DNA from: JBBBNV01 sp037137075
GTDB taxonomy: Bacteria > Bacillota > Bacilli > Paenibacillales > NBRC-103111
Direction: 5' to 3'
Length of the DNA stretch: 63,141 nucleotides
Assembly: GCF_037137075.1 (NCBI RefSeq)
Contig: NZ_JBBBNV010000026.1
Coordinates: 1-63,141, forward strand
Below are positions 39,601 to 47,057 of the stretch, one piece after another. The translations under genes and the position numbers were made by a program. A model generated the notes under the pieces. It had not been told where the DNA came from, ran no database searches, and saw only the letters and a program-made list of their open reading frames with translations. Every line of letters starts with the position of its first letter. Positions within the stretch are counted from its first letter, which is position 1.

Positions 39601-40228
39601 GCAATTCGAGAATTTCCGCATCCGTTCCAAATCCCAGCGCCCGCAGCAAAACCGTCACAGGAATTTTGCGGGTACGGTCTATACGGACATAGATAATGTC
39701 CTTCGCATCGGTTTCAAGCTCGAGCCACGCACCACGGTTCGGGATGACCGTCGCTCCGTAACTTTTTTTACCGTTCTTGTCGATTTTTGTGTTAAAATAG
39801 ACACTGGGAGAACGAACAAGCTGACTGACAATGACACGTTCGGCGCCATTGATGATGAACGTACCAGTTTCGGTCATCAACGGGAAGTCTCCCATAAATA
39901 CTTCTTGCTCTTTGACTTCGCCGGTTTCCTTATTGATGAGTCGAACCTTCACCCTCAGGGGCGCTGCGTAGGTTACGTCCCGCTCTTTTGACTCATCCAC
40001 CGAGTACTTCGGCTCTCCCAAGCTGTAATCGATAAATTCCAACACCAAATTACCCGTAAAGTCTTGGATCGGAGAAATGTCCTGAAACATTTCACGTAAT
40101 CCTTCATCCAAAAACCACTGATACGATTTTTGTTGGATCTCGATCAAGTTAGGAACATCCAGCACCTCATTGATACGTGCATAAGATCTGCGCGTGCGTC
40201 GACCAAATTGAACGTTATGTCCCGCCAA
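36692..40228 (-). CDS. rpoB: RNA polymerase beta subunit
   Basis: 1178 residues when started at TTG 40228 ([24 protein letters not shown]), which has GAGGGGTGA just upstream and matches the N-terminus of Paenibacillus-type RpoB. The frame extends 35 codons further through sequence that looks like leader. The rifampicin-binding cluster ([30 protein letters not shown]) is wild-type. The acidic C-terminal tail ([20 protein letters not shown]...) is a Gram-positive feature. A 350-400-base structured leader precedes it. Confidence 0.97.
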   Translation of the reverse strand: [1178 protein letters not shown]

Positions 40229-40660
40229 CTTCACTTCACCCCTCGCGTCTACTCGAAAATCATTGGAACTAAAACTGAGAAAAGCTCCTATCGGAGCCAT
40301 TCGTTGATGCGCCACCGTCATCAACGGCAGCATTTATCGCCAAATCAGAAAATCCCCACTCCGCTGTATCGCTTCAAGTGAAGTTCCATTTTCTGATCTG
40401 GACAGAAAAACGTCTGTCGACGTTTATTCACGGATGATGGATTCACACGGCGTCATGCTGCGTGAATTCAAACTATTCTTTTTTTCCAAAGCTCAGAAGT
40501 CCTATAAGTAGACTTGCCGAAAATCTAAACATTATACGTCATTGCACTAAAAATTATGCATCCTTTAAAAAAAGCTTGACATTTTAGTGCTCTAAAGACA
40601 AATAGCACATTATAATGCTGACATTATATTATCCTACCACAGTAGGAAAATGAAGTCAAA
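40229..40660 (-). promoter_or_regulatory. rpoB promoter and structured leader region
   Basis: The 450-bp gap before rpoB holds no gene. The most likely promoter is TTGACT (40659-40654), 17 bases, TAGGAT (40636-40631). Further TATAAT-like boxes occur at 40609-40614 and 40531-40536. The transcript can form, in order, hairpins at 40442-40466, 40408-40425 (AAACGTC/GACGTTT then TTT), 40344-40397 (perfect 10-bp ATCAGAAAAT/ATTTTCTGAT), 40303-40325 (GTTGATG/CATCAAC) and 40284-40297 (GGCTCC/GGAGC then TTTT). The layout resembles an attenuator, but no ligand or regulator is evident. Confidence 0.5.
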
Positions 40661-40661
40661 C

Positions 40662-40683
40662 AAAAAATGAACCACACGGTTCA
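40662..40683 (-). terminator. Terminator at the end of the rsmC-like gene
   Basis: TGAACC and GGTTCA pair around GTGT, with As before and TTTTTT after on the minus strand. The gene's own TGA is the first base triplet of the stem. It isolates the methyltransferase from the rpoB promoter. Confidence 0.75.
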
Positions 40684-41280
40684 AATTTTTTGGGCCTTAT
40701 AAATCCGGTAACCTTTGTCCTTGCATACCTCAGTGACTTGCTCAAACAGCGTCTCCAGCTTCGCCAGGGCCGATGGCGCCCCTTGCTTTTTCTGAATAAC
40801 AATCCATAGCGAACCGCCGGGTCGCAGGTGCTGCTCCGCGCATTCAAAAATGCGATGAACCGTCTCTTTCCCTGCACGAATCGGAGGGTTGGTCAAAATC
40901 ACATCGAAGCTCTGCCCCTGCACTGCGGCAAACAAATCACTTTGTTCAATCCGTACATTGCTAATCCCATGCTTGCGGGCGTTTTCTTTGGCGAGCTCTA
41001 CCGCTCTTTCATTGATGTCGATCATCGTGACATGTCCTGACTTGGCCAGCTTCGCTGCGGTCAAGCCGATCGGTCCGTAGCCGCAGCCTACATCCAGCAC
41101 TTCGGCCTGCTCCGGGATGTCCATTGCTTCAATAAGAACACGACTGCCGTAATCAACCCCCTGCTTCGAAAATACACCGGCATCGGTCACAAATGCAAAC
41201 CGGATTCCCCGAAGCTCCGCCTCCACCACCCGGCGCTCATGCTCGACCGAAGGCTTACTGGAATAATAATGATCGGCCAC
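40681..41280 (-). CDS. Class I methyltransferase, RsmC/YbxB-like
   Basis: 199 residues with a Rossmann-type SAM-binding fold: motif I EVLDVGCGYGPIGL at about 60-73, VTMIDINERAVELAKENA, and the NPPI motif (DVILTNPPIRAGK) near 131, which marks N6-adenine or N2-guanine methyltransferases. It resembles the C-terminal half of RsmC, the 16S rRNA G1207 N2-methyltransferase, and the Firmicutes YbxB proteins found between rplL and rpoB. GTG start at 41280 behind GGGGTGG. It follows the rplL terminator, so it has its own or readthrough expression. Confidence 0.85.
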   Translation of the reverse strand: MADHYYSSKPSVEHERRVVEAELRGIRFAFVTDAGVFSKQGVDYGSRVLIEAMDIPEQAEVLDVGCGYGPIGLTAAKLAKSGHVTMIDINERAVELAKENARKHGISNVRIEQSDLFAAVQGQSFDVILTNPPIRAGKETVHRIFECAEQHLRPGGSLWIVIQKKQGAPSALAKLETLFEQVTEVCKDKGYRIYKAQKI

Positions 41281-41376
41281 TTTTATCCACCCCTATGAAA
41301 ATTCGTCCGCACCGACGAAACTTGAGGATTGCTATCCTCTGACTCACGGTGATTTCTACTTGCCGAAGCAAATATA

Positions 41377-41415
41377 GTAAAAAGAATCCCCTCTGAAGAC
41401 AAGCTTCAAAGGGGA
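41377..41415 (-). terminator. Terminator after rplL
   Basis: TCCCCTTTGAAG pairs with CTTCAGAGGGGA around a short loop and is followed by TTCTTTTTACT, some 18 bases after the rplL stop. Confidence 0.82.
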
Positions 41416-41432
41416 CGCTTTGGTTGGTCCAA

Positions 41433-41795
41433 TTACTTCACTTCTACTTTAGCGCCTGCTTCTTCAAGCTTCGCTTTCACTGCGTTTGCATCGTCTTGGG
41501 AAACTTTTTCTTTGATTGGTTTCGGTGCGCCGTCAACCAGATCTTTTGCTTCTTTCAGACCAAGACCAGTGATTTCACGAACAACTTTGATAACGTTGAT
41601 TTTGGAAGCACCAGCATCAACAAGAACTACGTCAAACTCAGTTTGAGCTTCAGCTTCAACTGCAGCGCCGCCAGCTACTACTGCAACTGGAGCTGCTGCT
41701 GTTACGCCGAATTCTTCTTCAATTGCTTTAACGAGGTCGTTCAGTTCCAGAACGGTCATCGTTTTGATCGCTTCGATAATTTGCTCTTTAGACAT
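41433..41795 (-). CDS. rplL: 50S ribosomal protein L7/L12
   Basis: 120 residues: N-terminal dimerisation helices (MSKEQIIEAIKTMTVLELNDLVKAIEEEFG), an Ala/Val/Glu hinge, and the C-terminal domain that recruits translational GTPases (INVIKVVREITGLGLKEAKDLVDGAPKPIKEKV). It forms the flexible ribosomal stalk on L10. Start behind GGAGGGTTTTCC, in operon with rplJ. Confidence 0.98.
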   Translation of the reverse strand: MSKEQIIEAIKTMTVLELNDLVKAIEEEFGVTAAAPVAVVAGGAAVEAEAQTEFDVVLVDAGASKINVIKVVREITGLGLKEAKDLVDGAPKPIKEKVSQDDANAVKAKLEEAGAKVEVK

Positions 41796-41841
41796 GGAAA
41801 ACCCTCCATTGCTTAATTGGTTTGTTTATGAGATGAATCGA

Positions 41842-42348
41842 TTAGGCTTGGGAGCCTTCTTGCTTCTCACCCACAGCTTTAACTGCAAGCGCGAAGTTGC
41901 GGACCGGTGCTTGGAGCACGCTGAGCAACATGGACAGAAGTCCTTCTCTGGAAGGCAGTTCTGCCAGTGCTTTGATTTGAGCCGCGTCTACTACTTTACC
42001 TTCAACGACACCCGCTTTAACGGACAGCTTGTCATTTTTCTTAGCAAAATCAGACAAGATTTTAGCCGGAGTTACAACGTCGTCTTTACTGAATGCAATC
42101 GCAGTTGGACCTGTTAATGCAGAGTCCAGCTCTGTCAATTGAGCATCAGCAGTCGCACGGCGGGCAATTGTGTTTTTCAAAACTTGAAATTCAACGCCTG
42201 CCTCACGAAGTTTCGAACGCAACTCAGTGACTTGCTTCACTGTCAGACCGCGATAATCCGTCACGATTGTGCAGGAGTATTCTTTCAGTTTGCCAGTGAC
42301 TTCGTTTACTGCCAGTTGTTTCTGTTCAATCACTTTTTGGTTTGCCAT
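41842..42348 (-). CDS. rplJ: 50S ribosomal protein L10
   Basis: 168 residues (MANQKVIEQKQLAVNEVTGKLKEYSC...). It anchors L7/L12 dimers through its C-terminal helix and binds 23S rRNA with L11. LTVKQVTELRSKLREAGVEFQVLKNTIARRA is conserved. The L10-L12 complex is known to regulate this operon through the leader RNA, and such a leader is present just upstream. Confidence 0.98.
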   Translation of the reverse strand: MANQKVIEQKQLAVNEVTGKLKEYSCTIVTDYRGLTVKQVTELRSKLREAGVEFQVLKNTIARRATADAQLTELDSALTGPTAIAFSKDDVVTPAKILSDFAKKNDKLSVKAGVVEGKVVDAAQIKALAELPSREGLLSMLLSVLQAPVRNFALAVKAVGEKQEGSQA

Positions 42349-42405
42349 CAGTTACACCTCCTATTGCTGTTGATGCAGCAGACTTCTGAACATCGGCTTC
42401 GGCCA

Positions 42406-42544
42406 AAAGAAAAGCCTCCGCAGACGTCTACGAAGGCATGATTGATCTCATTCTTGTTGTTGCTTTACTCGCATCAAAAGAACATGGTCATATATCACAA
42501 AACCCTCGGCAGGACATTAAGCCTTATCGGCTCCTGCTGTCTAC
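42406..42544 (-). promoter_or_regulatory. L10 (rplJ) leader with attenuator
   Basis: The 250-base leader shows the two expected parts. At 42544-42503 a bulged stem (GCAGGAGCCGATAAGGC...TCCTGC) resembles the L10-binding kink of Firmicutes. At 42437-42406 a terminator hairpin, GCCTTCG...CGGAGGC followed by TTTTCTTTT, can stop transcription before rplJ. Excess L10-L12 would favour termination. Confidence 0.78.
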
Positions 42545-42574
42545 GGATATCTTATTCATTTTTAACTCTGTAAG

Positions 42575-42602
42575 AGTATCATAGCAGAGCCGGTAAAGTC
42601 AA
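42575..42602 (-). promoter_or_regulatory. Promoter of rplJ-rplL
   Basis: TTGACT (42602-42597), 16-base spacer and GATACT (42580-42575), at the start of the L10 leader and overlapping the end of rplA by a few bases only upstream. The alternative -10 TATGAT would need a 19-base spacer. Confidence 0.5.
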
Positions 42603-42616
42603 ATCCAAATAACGGA

Positions 42617-43309
42617 TTATCTGAAAGTTTGTACGTTCACGCGTACGCTTGGACCCATGGTCGAAGATACCGCGATGCTTTTCAGATAGACACCTTTTGC
42701 TGCTGCCGGCTTCGCACGAAGCAAAGCTTCTACCAAAGAGCGGAAGTTTTCGTTCAGCTTGTCAGCATCGAAAGAAACTTTGCCGATTGGAGCATGAATT
42801 TGTCCAGCTTTGTCCAGACGGAATTCAATTTTACCGGCTTTAATTTCTTGTACCGCTTTAGTCACGTCAAACGTAACTGTACCGGCCTTCGGGTTTGGCA
42901 TCAAACCTTTACCCCCGAGCAGACGACCGAGCTTACCAACTTCACTCATCATATCTGGTGTTGCTACGCAAACGTCAAATTCGAACCAGCCTTGCTGAAT
43001 TTTGTTGATCATGTCAGCATCACCAACATAATCCGCGCCAGCTGCTTCAGCTTCTTTCGCTTTTTCGCCTTTTGCAAATACAAGCACGCGCTTGGATTTA
43101 CCAGTGCCGTTCGGAAGAACGACAACGCCGCGAACAGCTTGATCTTGTTTTCTCGGATCTACGCCGAGACGGACTGCCACTTCAACTGTTTCATCGAATT
43201 TGGCAACAGCCGTTTTCTTAACGGCTTCCAATGCTTCCAATGGCTCATAAAAGCTGTCCGGATTAACCAGCTTCGCGGCCTCTTGGTACTTCTTACCATG
43301 CTTAGCCAT
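42617..43309 (-). CDS. rplA: 50S ribosomal protein L1
   Basis: 230 residues (MAKHGKKYQEAAKLVNPDSFYEP...). L1 forms the mobile stalk guiding E-site tRNA release and is a translational repressor of its own operon in many bacteria. KRVLVFAKGEKAKEAEAAGADYVG and the C-terminal SSTMGPSVRVN are conserved. The 87-base spacer before it carries an L1-site mimic. Confidence 0.98.
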   Translation of the reverse strand: MAKHGKKYQEAAKLVNPDSFYEPLEALEAVKKTAVAKFDETVEVAVRLGVDPRKQDQAVRGVVVLPNGTGKSKRVLVFAKGEKAKEAEAAGADYVGDADMINKIQQGWFEFDVCVATPDMMSEVGKLGRLLGGKGLMPNPKAGTVTFDVTKAVQEIKAGKIEFRLDKAGQIHAPIGKVSFDADKLNENFRSLVEALLRAKPAAAKGVYLKSIAVSSTMGPSVRVNVQTFR

Positions 43310-43327
43310 GAATTTTGTTCCTCCCTA

Positions 43328-43355
43328 TGTGGTGTTAGCGGAAAATCCTCCCACT
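43328..43355 (-). promoter_or_regulatory. L1-binding-site mimic before rplA
   Basis: On the minus strand AGTGGGAGGATTTTCCGCT then AACACCACAT, ending about 20 bases before rplA. The paired GTGGGAGG ... CACCAC layout copies the L1 site of 23S rRNA and repeats the site before rplK. Confidence 0.65.
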
Positions 43356-43396
43356 AGTCGAGACGCTCTTCGTTCAGAACGCCCGGTGTCATTCAA

Positions 43397-43822
43397 TTAG
43401 TCTTGAATGACGATACCCATGCTGCGGGCTGTGCCTTCAACCATGCGCATTGCAGCTTCAACGCTTGCAGCGTTCAGGTCAGGCATTTTTTGTTCAGCGA
43501 TCTCGCGAACGACAGAACGTTTCACGGTTGCGACTTTCTTCTTGTTCGGCTCGCCAGATCCTTTAGGAATGCCAGCAGCGACACGAAGCAGTACGGCAGC
43601 CGGAGGTGTTTTCGTGATGAACGTAAACGAACGATCCTCGAAAACGGAAATTTCAACCGGGATGATCAAGCCTGCTTGATCAGCTGTTCTTGCGTTAAAT
43701 TCCTTACAAAATGCCATGATGTTGACACCAGCTTGACCGAGTGCCGGACCGATTGGAGGCGCCGGGTTCGCTTTCCCTGCAGGAACTTGCAGCTTAACAA
43801 CTTTAATTACCTTTTTAGCCAT
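43397..43822 (-). CDS. rplK: 50S ribosomal protein L11
   Basis: 141 residues (MAKKVIKVVKLQVPAGKANPAPPIGPALG...). L11 with 23S rRNA forms the GTPase-associated centre and the thiostrepton site, and is required for RelA activation. The N-terminal proline-rich segment contacting thiostrepton is unaltered in appearance. GGAGGTGTAACAC precedes the start. Confidence 0.98.
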   Translation of the reverse strand: MAKKVIKVVKLQVPAGKANPAPPIGPALGQAGVNIMAFCKEFNARTADQAGLIIPVEISVFEDRSFTFITKTPPAAVLLRVAAGIPKGSGEPNKKKVATVKRSVVREIAEQKMPDLNAASVEAAMRMVEGTARSMGIVIQD

Positions 43823-43843
43823 GTGTTACACCTCCTTGCAGTA

Positions 43844-43875
43844 ATGTGGTAAGACGGGAATGTTCCCTCCCACTC
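43844..43875 (-). promoter_or_regulatory. L1-binding-site mimic before rplK
   Basis: On the minus strand GAGTGGGAGGGAACATTCCCG then TCTTACCACAT, about 20 bases before rplK. GTGGTAAG further upstream can also pair with CTTACCAC (8 bp), giving the leader two possible folds. Similar in design to the site before rplA. Confidence 0.65.
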
Positions 43876-43956
43876 GCACAGCGCCGCGCTTACCACGCTT
43901 GATGCGCCATACGCAGAAACCGACATGCCATTAGACCGGGTTCCACCGGCTTCAGG

Positions 43957-44490
43957 CTATATTTTCTCCACTTGAGTGTATTCCAACTCCAGCGGGGTTT
44001 CTCGACCAAACATATTTACATGAACCTTCAGTTTGCTTTTGTCGATCAGAATCTCTTCGACCGATCCGACAAAATTGGCAAAAGGTCCTACTTTGACCCG
44101 AACCATTTCTTTCAGTTCAAAGTCAATCTTCGGCTTCGGCTCTTCCATGCCCATATGCTTCAATATGGCTTCCACTTCTTCAGGCAATAATGCTGTCGGT
44201 TTGGAGCCAGAGCCGGTCGAGCCTACGAACCCGGTTACTCCCGGGGTATTGCGTACGACATACCACGAATCATCGGTTTGAACCATTTCCACCAGAACGT
44301 AACCCGGATACACTTTGCGCATCACAGATTTCTTTTTGCCGTCCTTGTTGACGATCTCCTCTTCCATGGGCACAAGCACACGAAAGATCTTGTCCGTCAT
44401 GTTCATGGATTCAACACGCTTCTCGAGGTTTGCCTTCACTTTATTCTCATACCCGGAATAGGTATGTACAACGTACCAACGTTTCTCCAT
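43957..44490 (-). CDS. nusG: Transcription termination/antitermination factor NusG
   Basis: 177 residues: an NGN domain (KRWYVVHTYSGYENKVKANLEKR ... VYPGYVLVEM) binding the RNA polymerase clamp, and a C-terminal KOW domain (RVKVGPFANFVGSVEEI). NusG stimulates pausing in Firmicutes and links RNAP to ribosome or Rho. It follows secE by 24 bases and precedes rplK, the standard order. Confidence 0.98.
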   Translation of the reverse strand: MEKRWYVVHTYSGYENKVKANLEKRVESMNMTDKIFRVLVPMEEEIVNKDGKKKSVMRKVYPGYVLVEMVQTDDSWYVVRNTPGVTGFVGSTGSGSKPTALLPEEVEAILKHMGMEEPKPKIDFELKEMVRVKVGPFANFVGSVEEILIDKSKLKVHVNMFGRETPLELEYTQVEKI

Positions 44491-44514
44491 CTAATTCACC
44501 CTGAGCCCTTATAT

Positions 44515-44727
44515 TTATTCGAACGCTATCTTAAGCAATTCAGAGATTCCCAGGTCTAGAATGGCGAAGTAAACCGTCACAAAGATAACGGTGGACACGA
44601 CAACGATCGTATAACTGATCAATTCTTTCCGGGCTGGCCACTTGACCTTTTTCATTTCTGCCCAACAGTCAGCAAAAAACGAAAATGTCGAGCCGAATCC
44701 TTGCTTCAGCTTGCTTATAAAAGCCAC
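44515..44727 (-). CDS. secE: Protein translocase subunit SecE
   Basis: GTG at 44727 (VAFISKLKQGFGSTFSFFADCWAEMKKVKWPARKEL) follows GGAGGTGTA and gives 70 residues; the longer frame to 44781 runs over the promoter's transcript start. It has a single transmembrane helix (YTIVVVSTVIFVTVYFAIL) after the conserved amphipathic KKVKWPARKEL. SecE clamps SecY. Confidence 0.95.
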   Translation of the reverse strand: MAFISKLKQGFGSTFSFFADCWAEMKKVKWPARKELISYTIVVVSTVIFVTVYFAILDLGISELLKIAFE

Positions 44728-44784
44728 GACTACACCTCCAAAACCTAACACAAAAAATGCCTGAATTTTAGGGCTACCCAAATC

Positions 44785-44813
44785 ACTTTAGCACAGCCGT
44801 TATAGCGTGTCAA
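44785..44813 (-). promoter_or_regulatory. Promoter of secE-nusG
   Basis: A perfect TTGACA (44813-44808), 17-base spacer and TAAAGT (44790-44785), about 60 bases before the secE GTG. Confidence 0.8.
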
Positions 44814-44984
44814 GAAAAACAGACTATTCCCAGCATGTCCAACTGTTTCCTCGACTAAACATCCGTATTTCTGCTTTTTATAATTGCTCGTAGAAGCAGC
44901 CGCGTCCTGGACTCAAAGCCAGTTCAACGGTCTGCGGCCCACAAAACAAAATCGACATCTTCCACGATCAGTGAAAGGTGCCGA

Positions 44985-45629
44985 TTATAAATCACGCACT
45001 TCCAAATATTTCTCCAGCTTGCGTTTTACGCGCTGCAGAGCGTTGTCTATCGACTTCACATGGCGATCCAAATCTACGGCAATTTCCTGGTAGGAACGGC
45101 CGTCCAAATAAAGCATGAGTACCTTGCGTTCCAAATCGCTTAATATTTCACCCATCTTGTCTTCCAAGCCGACGAATTCTTCCTGATTAATAATCAGCTC
45201 TTCGGGATCCGATACTTTGGTTCCGCTTATAATGTCCAGCAAGGTGCGGTCCGAATCTTCATCGTAAATCGGCTTGTCCAGGGAAACATATGAATTAAGC
45301 GGGATATGCTTTTGCCTGGTGGCGGTTTTAATGGCGGTTATAATTTGCCGGGTAATGCACAGCTCTGCGAAGGCCTTGAAGGATGCCAGCTTGTCTCCCC
45401 GGAAATCACGGATGGATTTATACAAGCCTATCATACCTTCTTGAACAATATCTTCGCGATCCGCCCCGATTAAAAAATAGGAACGCGCCTTGGCCCGCAC
45501 AAAATTGCGATATTTATTAATGAGATATTCCAACGCTTCGCTGTTGCCTTCGCGGACCGCAACGACAATATCTTCATCCGTCTTGAGATCATACGCGTCC
45601 ATTCTGAAATCGCTCAGGTCGACATTCAC
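44985..45629 (-). CDS. sigH: RNA polymerase sigma-H factor
   Basis: 214 residues. Sigma-H directs transition-state and early sporulation genes. Region 2 is clear (REDIVQEGMIGLYKSIRDFRGDKLASFKAFAELCITRQIITAIKTATRQKH), and region 4 carries the helix-turn-helix LDGRSYQEIAVDLDRHVKSIDNALQRVKRKL. GTG start behind GGAGGGA. Its presence marks a spore-former. No rpmG gene lies between it and secE, unlike in Bacillus. Confidence 0.97.
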   Translation of the reverse strand: MNVDLSDFRMDAYDLKTDEDIVVAVREGNSEALEYLINKYRNFVRAKARSYFLIGADREDIVQEGMIGLYKSIRDFRGDKLASFKAFAELCITRQIITAIKTATRQKHIPLNSYVSLDKPIYDEDSDRTLLDIISGTKVSDPEELIINQEEFVGLEDKMGEILSDLERKVLMLYLDGRSYQEIAVDLDRHVKSIDNALQRVKRKLEKYLEVRDL

Positions 45630-45687
45630 GAAAAATCCCTCCGGCCTGCTTGGCTACACCGATTCTCGTTCGAAAAAGAATACGTTA

Positions 45688-45717
45688 AGTATACATGATG
45701 CTTCTGAGAGCCGTCAA
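45688..45717 (-). promoter_or_regulatory. Promoter of sigH
   Basis: TTGACG (45717-45712), 18-base spacer and TATACT (45693-45688), about 60 bases before the sigH GTG. A second TTGACA lies 22 bases upstream. Confidence 0.7.
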
Positions 45718-45773
45718 TAATAACAGGCCTTGTCAATCCATTCCTGACGCGGCTTCCCGGGTTCGGGCACCAA

Positions 45774-46301
45774 TTATTTGGTGTCCTTATCGCCCCTTCT
45801 CCATTTCTCGAAAAGGGTTCGCATCTCGCTATTCAGCTTGCTGTCGAACGTATTCCGGCTAGAATTGCCCATCGTATCCAGCCGCTTGGAAACCTCCCCG
45901 CGCCCTTCACTGACATACAATCTCAGCTCTCGGGCGGGCATGCGGAGGGCCCCATGGCCGAAGATGACGTTCTGCTCGATGGAATCGGAGGTGGCCACAT
46001 AAATTTGCCGGCGCCTTCCTTTCAGCTCCGCAACAAGGCGTTCAATGACCTCATCCGCCGTTTCTTTTTCCTTCGTATACCAGATCTGCAGCTTGTTCTG
46101 CTTATACTTGCCTCCCACGCCTGGGACCTTATAGGCGTCAAAGACAAGATAAGTCGCGCGCCCCGAAATGGCCTGGTATTCGGCCAGAATCTCAATAAGC
46201 TTGTCCCTGGCCGCTTCCAGGCTCTCCTCTTCCTTAATACGATTCAGCTCAGGCCAAGCGCCGATAATGTTATAGCCGTCAACAATGAGAAACTCCTGCA
46301 T
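45774..46301 (-). CDS. rae1: Rae1/YacP-type NYN-domain endoribonuclease
   Basis: 175 residues. N-terminal NYN/PIN-like fold with the acidic DGYNIIGAWPEL at residues 8-19, LVFDAYKVPG near 55-64 and ATSDSIEQNVIFGHGA near 100-115. B. subtilis Rae1 (YacP) enters the ribosomal A site and cleaves certain mRNAs in a translation-dependent way. It is the last gene of the cysE-led operon, six bases after rlmB. Confidence 0.9.
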   Translation of the reverse strand: MQEFLIVDGYNIIGAWPELNRIKEEESLEAARDKLIEILAEYQAISGRATYLVFDAYKVPGVGGKYKQNKLQIWYTKEKETADEVIERLVAELKGRRRQIYVATSDSIEQNVIFGHGALRMPARELRLYVSEGRGEVSKRLDTMGNSSRNTFDSKLNSEMRTLFEKWRRGDKDTK

Positions 46302-46307
46302 CCCACA

Positions 46308-47057
46308 TCACGAATCCCTGCTGCCGCGCTGGCGCACCGTCTCGTACATAAGAACGCCAGCCGCTACAGAGGCGTTAAGGGAGTTAATGCTGCCGGACAT
46401 CGGAAGCTTCACAAGAAAGTCGCATTTTTCTTTTATCAGGCGGCCCATTCCCTTGCTTTCATTGCCAATTACAATTGCAAGCGGCATCGTAAAATCTGAC
46501 TGATAAACGGATTGGCGGGCATCCACATCGGCACCGGCCACCCACACGCCTTCTTCTTTCAGCCGATCGATCGTTTGAGCAAGATTCGTAACCCGGGCCA
46601 CAGGAACATACTCTACTGCACCGGCCGAGGTTTTCGATACAGTCGCCGTCAAGCCAACCGCGCGGCGCTTCGGAATAATGACACCGTGGACACCGGTACA
46701 GTCCGCAGTCCTTAGAATCGAGCCCAGATTATGAGGGTCCTCTATTTCGTCAAGCAGCAGCAAAAACGGCTGCTCATTACGCTCTTTGGCCAGTGCAAGC
46801 AGCTCGTCCACTTCATAATAGCGCTGTGAGGCGACCTGCGCGACCACACCCTGATGCTGTACATCCGGAACAAGCTGATCCAGCTTGCGTTTGTCTGCCG
46901 ACTGCACGATAAGTCCGTTCTTTTTAGCCTCTTGGATGATGCCCTGCACCTGATGCTTCTGCGCAGATTCTGCGATCCATATTTTGTTAATCGTTCGTCC
47001 GGAACGTAAGGCCTCCATAACCGCGTGCCGTCCGGCAATATATTCTTCATTCTCCAC
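46308..47057 (-). CDS. rlmB: 23S rRNA (guanosine-2'-O-)-methyltransferase RlmB
   Basis: SPOUT-family methyltransferase; the family modifies G2251 of 23S rRNA in E. coli. GTG at 47057 (VENEEYIAGRHAVMEALRSG) follows GAGGAGG and gives 249 residues; it overlaps the mrnC stop. An N-terminal substrate-binding domain (residues 1-80) is followed by the knotted SPOUT motifs DPHNLGSILRTAD, VIGNESKGMG and SMSGSINSLNASVAAGVLMYE-like ending. Confidence 0.94.
   Translation of the reverse strand: MENEEYIAGRHAVMEALRSGRTINKIWIAESAQKHQVQGIIQEAKKNGLIVQSADKRKLDQLVPDVQHQGVVAQVASQRYYEVDELLALAKERNEQPFLLLLDEIEDPHNLGSILRTADCTGVHGVIIPKRRAVGLTATVSKTSAGAVEYVPVARVTNLAQTIDRLKEEGVWVAGADVDARQSVYQSDFTMPLAIVIGNESKGMGRLIKEKCDFLVKLPMSGSINSLNASVAAGVLMYETVRQRGSRDS

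Noticed and set aside
40561..40640. Plus-strand TTGACA near 40576 considered as an antisense promoter
   Set aside because: No acceptable -10 at 16-18 bases; the region reads better as minus-strand rpoB promoter DNA.
44814..44984. tRNA-Trp or other tRNA considered in the sigH-secE gap
   Set aside because: No acceptor/T-arm pattern (GTTCRANYC with matching stem) present.
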